NCBI RefSeq assembly: GCF_001955535.1
Contig: NZ_MPVN01000005.1
Location: 248,001-312,000, forward strand
Origin: Paenibacillus sp. FSL H7-0326
Lineage (GTDB): Bacteria > Bacillota > Bacilli > Paenibacillales > Paenibacillaceae
Direction of reading: 5' to 3'
DNA: 64,000 nucleotides
Shown here in pieces: positions 25,753 through 35,000 of this stretch. Numbering within the stretch: position 1 is the first letter of the stretch; the number at the start of each line of letters is the position of its first letter. The position numbers were made by a program, and so were the translations under genes. Below the pieces are notes generated by a model. That model was not told the DNA's origin. It worked only from the letters and a program-made list of their open reading frames with translations, and did not search any database.

Positions 25753-25781
25753 ATTTTAATGAGGCAGACTATGGCTGTCAA
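25753..25781 (-). promoter_or_regulatory. Sigma-A promoter of the sulfate uptake operon
   Basis: On the minus strand a perfect TTGACA (25781-25776), a 17-base spacer and TAAAAT (25758-25753). Transcription would start near 25745, leaving a leader of about 190 bases. No S-box riboswitch is recognisable in it. The rest of the 370-base interval shows nothing else apart from the terminator at 25866. Confidence 0.75.
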
Positions 25782-25865
25782 ACATTTTTTAACAATTATA
25801 GATAGTAAAAGATACAAACTCTCTTTTTTCCAAATCACATCCCAACTCCACTCTGATTTCAGATC

Positions 25866-25894
25866 AAAAAAAGAACCGCATTCCATATGCGGTC
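25866..25894 (-). terminator. Terminator after the PL11 lyase gene
   Basis: The minus-strand ACCGCAT-ATGGA-ATGCGGT hairpin is followed by seven T, 28 bases past the stop at 25922. Confidence 0.88.
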
Positions 25895-25921
25895 CCTCGT
25901 TACCTGTTATTTAGTTGTGCA

Positions 25922-27784
25922 TTATGGCCCTCCGACCAGTCGAATATTCGGTGCAGGCGGCGTGCTCATCCCCGTTCCCAAGTAGAAGCCGGTATGCGGC
26001 GGCTGATTGTAGGCCACATTTTGCCATGCGATGCCAAGACGGTAGATCGGGTCGTGCATCAAGGTGTAGATCCGCTGATCCGTAACTGCAGTCGTTGTGT
26101 AGATCCGAAGAGCTGTACTGTCATCTGTCCGCCACACCGCTTCCTCCCGCCAGTCTCCCAGCAGGTCAGCCTGAAGGTTTGGAGTCGCCTTCGTTCCATT
26201 ATTGCTTGCTGCTCCTGTAGCAGTCAGCAGATTCGTTGTTGTGGATGTTTCATAATTCCATTTATCAATTCGGTTATTATCCAGCAGCTCCCTGCTCAGA
26301 TCTCCGTCCCACCAGATTCCAAAATTCGTAGACGGTACCTTGTTAACAATAACCTGCCCCTTCGCTGTATACAGTACTCCGTTGGCCCAAACCTCCGCTC
26401 CTTTGTAACGAGGATCAATGTCTGAGGCCATTCCTCTGCCTATGTCCTTGGTCGTTGGTACTCCCCAGATTAAGGCCCCGGAATCGGCATCTCTGAATTC
26501 GATGCCCGCATTTGAAGGAACCTCATGAACCTGGAATACCTCAAGTCCAGCCCGATCCGGATCCAGATCGCTCAGGTGCATCGCATCGCCGTGGCCAAGT
26601 CCTGTCGTATACAAGCCCTGACCATTATCATCAACCGCCATTGCGCCATATATAATTTCATCTCTTCCATCGTTATCCACGTCGCCAACACTTAAATTAT
26701 GATTCCCTTGACCGGCATAACCCGAATTCCCGGACGAATTGGAATCAAAGGTCCACCGCTTGGTGAGCTGACCATTTCTATAATCATAGGCTACTAGAAC
26801 AGACCGGGTGTAGTATCCTCTCGCCATGACCAGACTCGGTCTTTCTCCATCAAGATAGGCAATGCCTGCAAGGAAGCGATCAACCCGATTGCCATAATTA
26901 TCTCCCCAATTGCTTACGGTGCCGCGCGGCGGCTCGTAATTCACTGTAGTGAGCACTCGGCCCGTCTGGCCGTTAAATACGGTCAGATACTCCGGCCCCG
27001 ATAATATATAGCCGCTGCTGTTCCGATAATCCTTTCTTCCATCACCGATGACCGTGCCTGCAGCGTCTTTGGTACCGTCAGCCGTTTTCATTGCAACTTC
27101 GGCCTTGCCGTCGCCATCCAGATCGTAGACCATAAACTGAGTATAATGCGCGCCTGCCCGAATATTTTTGCCGAGACTGATCCGCCAGAGTCTTGTTCCA
27201 TCAAGCTTGTACGCATCAATAAATACTTCACCCGTATAGCCGCTCTGCGAATTGTCTTTGGCGTTCGACGGGTCCCATTTTACAATCAGCTCATATTTGC
27301 CGTCTCCATCCAGATCGCCCGCGCTCGCGTCATTGGCACTATACGTATAAGCTACACCGTCAGGGGTTGTCCCCCCAGCAGGCTTCACCAGAGGCACATT
27401 CAAATAGTTTGTTCCCCACACGCTTGCTGCCGGAGAAGCCGCCTGCTCCGTACCATTCACGACGGCTCTTACCGTATATTTCGAGCTTGTTGATCCCGCA
27501 TTATCCTGCAGATTCGTACTGTTTGTTATTGGGGAGGAATTCACCTTCGTCCCATCCCGATACACATTGAATCCAACGTTAGAGCCTTCGGTTCCGAGAA
27601 GCCGCCAGCTGACGAATACACCTGTGCCTGTTTTTACAGCAACGACGCCTCGATCCAGGTACTCCATTTGTCTAGGATTTGCTGCTCTGGCGTCATCTGG
27701 CGATACACCAAAGCACCCACCAATCATGGCTGCACTGAGCATAGCGAGCCCGGCCGTTCGCCAGCTGCGTTTTTTGGTTAACAT
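25922..27784 (-). CDS. Rhamnogalacturonan lyase, polysaccharide lyase family 11 (YesW-like)
   Basis: A 620-residue secreted enzyme that cleaves the rhamnogalacturonan I backbone of pectin by beta-elimination. A signal peptide ends near the ADDARA-like segment around residue 34; an IGGC sequence at its end could alternatively be a lipobox. A short fibronectin-like stretch (residues 40-125) precedes an eight-bladed propeller. Calcium-binding loops include DLDGDGKYE, DLDGDGKAE and DVDNDGRDE. The segments AGQGNHNLSVGDVDNDG and LGHGDAMHLSDLDP are PL11 hallmarks. AGGAGG precedes the ATG. A cre-like site upstream suggests carbon catabolite control. Confidence 0.93.
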   Translation of the reverse strand: MLTKKRSWRTAGLAMLSAAMIGGCFGVSPDDARAANPRQMEYLDRGVVAVKTGTGVFVSWRLLGTEGSNVGFNVYRDGTKVNSSPITNSTNLQDNAGSTSSKYTVRAVVNGTEQAASPAASVWGTNYLNVPLVKPAGGTTPDGVAYTYSANDASAGDLDGDGKYELIVKWDPSNAKDNSQSGYTGEVFIDAYKLDGTRLWRISLGKNIRAGAHYTQFMVYDLDGDGKAEVAMKTADGTKDAAGTVIGDGRKDYRNSSGYILSGPEYLTVFNGQTGRVLTTVNYEPPRGTVSNWGDNYGNRVDRFLAGIAYLDGERPSLVMARGYYTRSVLVAYDYRNGQLTKRWTFDSNSSGNSGYAGQGNHNLSVGDVDNDGRDEIIYGAMAVDDNGQGLYTTGLGHGDAMHLSDLDPDRAGLEVFQVHEVPSNAGIEFRDADSGALIWGVPTTKDIGRGMASDIDPRYKGAEVWANGVLYTAKGQVIVNKVPSTNFGIWWDGDLSRELLDNNRIDKWNYETSTTTNLLTATGAASNNGTKATPNLQADLLGDWREEAVWRTDDSTALRIYTTTAVTDQRIYTLMHDPIYRLGIAWQNVAYNQPPHTGFYLGTGMSTPPAPNIRLVGGP

Positions 27785-27835
27785 GACATAGCCTCCTTTA
27801 ATTTAAGAAAACGATCTGCCTGGGATACCCATTAT

Positions 27836-27849
27836 TGTAAGCGCTTTAT
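27836..27849 (-). promoter_or_regulatory. cre-like CcpA site upstream of the PL11 lyase
   Basis: TGTAAGCGCTTTAT matches the cre consensus TGWNANCGNTNWCA at 12 of 14 positions, with a strong central AAGCGCTT palindrome. It lies 52 bases upstream of the start codon, where it could overlap the promoter. The remaining 27850-28094 interval shows only the ribosome binding site of the next gene. Confidence 0.6.
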
Positions 27850-28094
27850 ATTGTGAGTAGAATTATATTTTATACAAGTAATTCCATAAATAGGTCCTTT
27901 ATCATAAATCGTATTTAAATATCAGACTTTTTCGGGCAGGCAAAGGATATTGGCTATTGGAGGACACAAGTTTTACTCATAGGGGATGAATGCTTATACG
28001 AGATCGCGGTGCCCGGAATACAACTAAAGAAGAGCAAAGATATAAGTAAAGACCTGCAACCTGCGGCAGGCCTGTTAGAAAAGAGGGGATTTTC

Positions 28095-29036
28095 TTGAGA
28101 ATCGATCTAGGCTGTGGACGGCAGAAATTTCCCGGATGCATCGGTATTGACTTGATTCCTTATGATGGGGTGGATCTGGTCCATAATATAAATGATCCTC
28201 TTCCGTTTAATGACAACAGTGCTGAATTTCTTATTGCTTCACACAGCCTTCAGTATGTACATGATCTGAATAACGTCTTGCGTGAGATTTACCGGGTATG
28301 TAAGCATAAAGCCATTGTATGTATCGTGGCTCCTTATGCCCACGTAACTGCCAATATGGTGAACCCGCTGTATAAACAGCAATTCAACGAGCATTCCCCC
28401 CGCTACTGGACACAGGATAATCACAAGCTGATTGGTGATGAGGAGCATTTCTTCTCCTGGCCATCCACATGGTCCCTCGCTGAACCGATCCCGGGAGCGG
28501 CTCCAATCGATTTAAGACTGATCCGAATGGAGTTTTTTTATTTCCCTGAATACGGAGCGTATGATGATCTGGAGCTCGTGCTCCTTCGGCAGAGCCAATT
28601 AAATGTGGCCTATCAAATTATGTATCATTTCCTTGTTATCAAGGAACCTGTATCATCACCCGATCTTGAAATGTGGGGATCCTGCGAATTGGAAGAGCCG
28701 CTGTACATTAAGGAACAGAGAGCTTCATTCCGAAATCTCCGCTATGGCGATCAATGGGTGCAGACAGAACATCTCTCCGCAATATTGGACGCAGATCACT
28801 CACGACACTCGCATCATGTACTTGAAGGAAGCACCACTCCATCCGCTCATGATCCTCATCCGGCCGTTCCAGGGCCTTCTCCTGATATCGCTCCCTTGGA
28901 CAAGAAGCGTCCCCATAGATCCGGCAGGAGTACGAAGGCAAATCAATCTCGACTTTCCAGATACAGCAGATCAAAGAATGGGTCTGCCAAAAACAAATCA
29001 AGGATAAACAAGAAGAAGCCCGGGAAAAGGAATTGA
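28095..29036 (+). CDS. Class I SAM-dependent methyltransferase with apparent 3' frameshift
   Basis: The 313-codon frame opens with TTG behind GAGGGG. Residues 1-225 look like a methyltransferase: IDLGCGRQKFPG is the SAM-binding loop, IGIDLIPYDGVDLVHNI the acidic strand, and EFLIASHSLQYVHDLNNVLREIYRV the later helix. From about residue 230 the frame turns into basic, Pro/Ser/Lys-rich sequence and runs into the terminator stem. From about 28770 the -1 frame instead gives ordinary protein sequence (RIMYLKEAPLHPLMILIRPF, then SLPWTRSVPIDPAG) and stops at 29007, just before the terminator. A one-base loss (or sequencing error) near 28760-28800 is the likely cause. Substrate unknown. Confidence 0.75.
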   Translation: MRIDLGCGRQKFPGCIGIDLIPYDGVDLVHNINDPLPFNDNSAEFLIASHSLQYVHDLNNVLREIYRVCKHKAIVCIVAPYAHVTANMVNPLYKQQFNEHSPRYWTQDNHKLIGDEEHFFSWPSTWSLAEPIPGAAPIDLRLIRMEFFYFPEYGAYDDLELVLLRQSQLNVAYQIMYHFLVIKEPVSSPDLEMWGSCELEEPLYIKEQRASFRNLRYGDQWVQTEHLSAILDADHSRHSHHVLEGSTTPSAHDPHPAVPGPSPDIAPLDKKRPHRSGRSTKANQSRLSRYSRSKNGSAKNKSRINKKKPGKRN

Positions 29037-29050
29037 TTCCCCGGGCCTTT
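29018..29050 (+). terminator. Terminator between converging methyltransferase and giant repeat-protein genes
   Basis: GCCCGGGAAAAGG pairs with CCCCGGGCC across a short loop, followed by CTTTC and a later T-run. The last codons of the uninterrupted methyltransferase frame lie inside the stem. Confidence 0.75.
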
Positions 29051-29079
29051 CATTTGTGCTTTTTTAATACTATTCTATC

Positions 29080-32000
29080 TTATTCCTCTCCGCCCGGAAC
29101 GACTCTGATATTGACGATGACCGTATAGATCTCGCCCGAAGCAAGCGTAACGATGAACGTAATCTGATCAGGTCCGATATAATCGAGGTCCGGTATATAA
29201 GTGAAGGTGCCATTGGCATTTAACGTGACCCGTCCGTTATTCGGCGGATCCACGAGCTGTGCTGTAGACAATCGTCCAAATGAGTTCAGATCCCCGGATA
29301 CAGAAGTATTCTCCTCTGTTCTTAGATCAATTAGCACCGTGTTGGATAACGCCACTACATTCACGGTCACTACATATAGATAAACTGCTCCTCTGGCATC
29401 GGTATATCGGATGGTAAACGTATCGCTGCCGATAAAGCCTGGATTTGGCGTATACGTAAACGTGCCGTCTGGACGTAGCCTTAGATTTCCATTCGCAGGC
29501 TGGCTATACACCTGATATACGGCGCCTGGTCCGCCATCAGCCGCTCCGCTTACCGGTCTGCCCTGAGGTGTCGTCAGCTGAACTTGAATGATCGTCTCTC
29601 CTCCCGTATTTGCTGAAGGGTATACAACGACGGTCACTGTTGAAACGGCTGCCCGGCCCTGGCTGTCTGTTACTGTAATCGAGAACGTATCTATACCACT
29701 AAAGCCTGGATTCGGTGTATAAATAAAGCTTCCATCCGGGTTCAGCTCCAGTGATCCGTTAGCCGGCGATTGCAGGACTGTATATGTTAATGTAAGCCCT
29801 GCTGGACTGCTGGCCAGAATCTGTCCGGTGACCGGCTGCCCCTGATTTGTTCCTATGCCGATATCAGTCGTAATCGGTCCCGCTGTAAAAGGAGGACTTT
29901 CCTGAAGCACCGTTACCATAGCAAAAGCCACTGTAAACAGTCCTGCACTGTTGGTCACGATGACAGTAAAGGTATCGGTTCCGACAAAGCCCGGATCAGG
30001 CGTGTACGTAAACGTACCGTCTGGATTGACGACCACCGTGCCATTTGATGGAGGAATGCCCAGCGAGAACGTCAGCGCGAGTCCATTCGGATCGTTCGCG
30101 ATGACTGTACCACTAACCGGCTGACCCTCTGTCGTTCTTACATTCACCGGAGATGCAACTGGCGAGTCGCCGCCTACAATGACCGTAACCGGTGCAACTG
30201 CCGATATTCCTGCACTGTTCGTCACGATCACACTAAACGTATCTGTACCGGTAAAACCAGGATTCGGTGTATACGTAAACGTACCATCCGGGCTCACAAC
30301 AGCCGTCCCGTTCGTCGGCGGATTCCCGAGTGTGAAGATCAGCGGCAACCCGGCGGGATCCTCTGCCGGTATAAACCCGGTAACCGGCTGCCCTGCGGCA
30401 GTCCCTACATTCACCGGAGTCGCAATGGGTACATCTTCACCTACCACGATGGTCACTCGAGAAATTCCGTTCTCCCCATACAAGTCAGACACAATAATCG
30501 GGAAGGTATCGACACCTGTAAAGCCCGGGTTTGGTGTATACGTAAACGTACCGTCCGGATTGACCACCACCGTACCGTTACTCGGCAGAGGTACATATTG
30601 AGTGTAGATCAAGGTGCTTGCTTGCGGATCGGATGCAATCACTACTCCGCTTACCGGCGTATTAATCGGGGTGGTCAAGAAAATATCAGGTGCCACCGGT
30701 GGAGCAGAGAACACGGTAATCGTCACCCTTCCGGTGGTTGAAGCTCCAAACGGGTCAGTTACAACCACGGTGAAGGTATCGGTTCCGATAAAGGCGACAT
30801 CCGGAGTATACGTAAACGTCCCATCTGGATTGACTACGACCGTACCGCTCAATGGCGCCGTTCCTAGCGCATAAGTGAGCGGATTACCCTCCGGATCCAC
30901 GGCTGGAATCTGTGACGTTACAGGTGTGCCGACAAGTGTGCTTGTTGCAAAATCAGATACAATGGGCGGCAGGTTCGGTATCGTAATACTGACTGTGGAT
31001 ACGGCAGATCCTCCTGTTCCATCCAGTACCCATACCGTAAATGAATCGGTACCGACAAAGCCGGTATTCGGGGTATAGATGAAGCTGCCGTCGGCATTCA
31101 GTACGACGGTGCCATTCGTCGGGAGAGATCCAATGACATAAGTCAGCGGATCGCCATCCGGATCTGACGCAATAATCTGTCCGTCTACACTTGTATTTGG
31201 TCCCGTTTCAATGGATTGATCCTGTGTAATCGGCGGACGACCTGTGACGGTAATCGTCACCAGGGCAATCGCCGTACCTCCAAGTCCGTCACTGACCAAA
31301 ACGGTGAAGGAATCTGCCCCGACAAATCCGGTGTTTGGTGTGTACGTAAATGTACCGTCCGCATTTAAGATCACCGTTCCGCTTGATGGTGTCGAATTTA
31401 AGGTGAACGTCAGTGTATTACCGTCCGGATCACTAGCTGTCACCGCTCCTGACACAGGCGTATTCTGGATTGTTGTCAAGCTTGCACCATCTGCGGTAGG
31501 AGGCACATTGGACACAGTCACCGTCACGGTACCCACACCCGAACCGCCTGCTGAATTCACCGCCAGAACCGTGAAGCTGTCGGTACCGATAAATCCGGGA
31601 TCCGGTGTATAGGTGAATGTTCCATCTGGATTGACAATAACTGAACCGTTTAGAGGTGGAGACAGCAGTGTGACCGTCATCGGCAATCCATTAGGATCTG
31701 TTACTGCTACCTGCGAAGATACAGGTATATTTCCTCCCGTAGTTATGCTCAGATCCTGCACAACAGGTGGATTAATAGAAACCTCAATCGTAATTACCCC
31801 AAAGGTGATTCCACCCCGTCCGTCACTGACCGCTACGGTGAAGAAATCGGTCCCGAAGAAGGTCGGAATGGGTGTGTAAGTGAAGGTACCATCCGGGTTA
31901 AGCAATACCGTTCCACTCGCGGGAGCTGTATCTATCACATAGCTCAGCGGATCGCCGTCCGGATCACTTGCTGTAACAACACCAGATACGGGTGAAGGCT

Positions 32001-35000
32001 GTACCGTACCGTATGTTGTATTGGATACAACAGGCGGACGATTGACGACTTGGATCGTGACGGTGGATACTGCCGTTCCGCCCTTCCCGTCGCTCACCAG
32101 CACAGTGAAGCTGTCAGGTCCGCTGTAACCTGTGTTCGGCGTATAGATAAACGTTCCATCCAGATTCACCTCGGCAATACCATTTGCTGCAAGTGACAGG
32201 ATGCTGAAGGTCAGTGGATCGCCATCCGGATCTGTCGCTGTTACTTGCCCGGCTACCGGCGTGTTAATATTCGTCGTCAGACTTAGATCTGATGTCACCG
32301 GCGGATTGTCTGTGACGGTAACTTCAACCGAGGCAATGGCCGTGCCTCCCAATCCATCACTGACAAGGACCGTGAAGCTGTCCGGCCCTACATAACCGGT
32401 ATTCGGGAAATAAGTGAACGTACCGTCAGCATTAACAACTGCCGTTCCATTCACCGGTGAACTGAGCAGTGCGAAGGTCAGCGGATTGCCTTCCGGATCG
32501 ACGGCAGTGACCGCACCATTGACTGGTGTATTCTGCGGCGTCGTCACACTCGTCCCTGTCGCTACAGGCGGAGCATTGGTCACTGTAATACTCACCGTAG
32601 AGATGGCGGTGCCGCCTTTTCCGTCATCTACCAGAACGGTGAAGCTGTCTGGTCCTACATAGCCTGCATTTGGTGTATAGGTGAATGTACCGTCCGGGTT
32701 GACCACAGCTGTTCCAAAGACCGGAGCAGCATTGAGACTGAAGGTGAGCGGATCCCCGTCCGGATCGGTGGCGGTCACAGCGCCAGCCACTGGCGTGCTG
32801 TTCGGTGTACTTAGACTTACATCCTGGGTTACCGGCGGACGATCAATAATATTCACTGTAACGACGGAGGTCGCTGTTCCACCCCGTCCATCATCGACAA
32901 GCACAGAGAACGTATCTACTCCAACGACGCCCGCATTTGGTGTATAGGTAAACGTACCATCCGCAGGATTTAGCAATACGCTACCCAGTGCAGGCGGAAC
33001 AGACAAGGTGTAGTTCAGCGGATTGCCGTCAGGATCGCTCGCTGGAATTTGGCCTGCAATCGGAATGTTCTGGAACGTATCCAGCGTCAGGTTGCCTGCA
33101 ATCGGTGGAACGTTGCTGACGTTGACCGTAACCTGTGAATCTGAGAATACGCCGCTTGTATTCGTAACTCGGACCGTGAAGGTATCTGTCCCGGTAAAGC
33201 CTGCATTTGGTGTATAGGTAAACGTACCATCCGCCGGATTCAGCAGCACTGTACCATTCGCTGGCGGAACCAGCACGGCATAGGTCAGCGTCTGGCCTTG
33301 TGGATCAGTCGCAATGACCTGACCGAGGGCGGGGACATCCGTGGTCGTATTCAAGGTGACATCTGAGGTTACCGGCCCATCAACAGGTACACCGATCGTA
33401 ACCGTGGAAGTCGCAGTACCTCCCTTGCCATCACTGACGAGCACCGAGAATGTATCTGTCCCTACAAAATTAAAATTGGGAGTATACGTGAAGCTGCCGT
33501 CTGGATTCAGTACTACTGTTCCGTTTGCTGGTGGAACAGATAAGGTATAGGTCAGCGGATCGCCATCTGGATCGGTCGCCGGAATTTGACCTGCTACCGG
33601 TGTATTGACGTTTGTTGTGAGTGTCAAATCCTGTGCTACCGGAGGCTGATCGATGACCGTGATAATGGCTGTACCGACGGCAGTGCCGCCTTTGCCATCG
33701 CTGATCAGAGCTGTGAACGAATCAGTACCCACAAATCCAGCAGCGGGGGTATACGTGAAAGTACCATCAGGATTGACAACCGCTGTTCCATTCGCTGGAG
33801 GAGACAGGAGCGTAAAGGTCAGCGGATCGCCATCCGGATCGGTGGCAAGCAGTTGTCCCGGCAGCGGTGTATTTTGCAGCGTGCTGAAATTCTGGGTCTG
33901 CCCAATCGGCGGCTGATCGATCACTGTGATGAACACCGTGGATATAGCCGTGCCGCCGAGCCCATCCGATACAAGCACCGTGAAGCTGTCTGGACCCACA
34001 TAACCCGTATTCGGCGTATAAGTAAACGTTCCGTCCGGATTCACTACCACGCTTCCATTCACCGGTGCAGACAATTGGGAAAAGGTCAGCGGATCCCCGT
34101 TCGGATCGGTCGCTACAACTTGACCCCCTGCTGGCAGATTCTGCAGTGTAGATAGAGAAACATCGCTGGTTACCGGCGGCAGGTTCTGGACATTAACCGT
34201 TACCGTGCCAATAGCTGTGCCGCCAAAGCCATCAGATACGAGAACCGTGAAGGAATCCACTCCAGCAAAGCCAGGGTTCGGCGTATACGTGAACGTACCA
34301 TCCGGATTCACAATTACAGATCCGTTCATTGGCAGTGAATTCAGGCTGAATGTCAGTGGATTTCCATCCGGATCGGTCGCAATGACCTGACCTCCAGCTG
34401 GTGTATTCCCTAACGTAGACAACGATAAATTCTGGACGATTGGCGGCTGATTCGTGACCATAACGGTGACAACAGAAACTGCCGTCCCTCCATTCGGGTC
34501 GCTTACCAGCACGTTAAAGTTATCTACTCCAAGGAAGCCAGGATTCGGAGTGTACGTGAACGTACCATCCGGGTTGACCACGGCTGTACCATTGGATGGA
34601 GCAGACTGCAGTGTGAAGGTCAGCGGATCCCCGTTCGGATCGGTTGCTGTAACCTGACCTTCTGCAGGCACACCTAATGTTGTCGCTATACTCAGATTAC
34701 TTGTTACCGGCGGCAGATTGATTACCTCTATCGTCACGGTAGAGATGGCAGTGCCCCCGCTCGGATCAGTGACCAGCACCGTGAAGGTATCTGTACCGAT
34801 GAATCCAGGATTCGGATTGTACTGGAACGTTCCGTCTGCATTCACCACTACCGTTCCATTTACTGGCGGAGCATTTAATGTAAACGTCAGTGTATCCCCA
34901 TCCGGATCGGTCGCAATCACCTGACCTGTAATAAACAGATTCTCTGGCGTTATCAGATCTAGGTTCTGTGCCACGGGCGGCTGATTGAGAACGTGAACCG

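Noticed and set aside
29201..34924. A ladder of 60-190-codon frames on the plus strand across the giant repeat gene
   Set aside because: They recur with the 267-base period and are mirror images of the repeat protein. They have no translation signals of their own.
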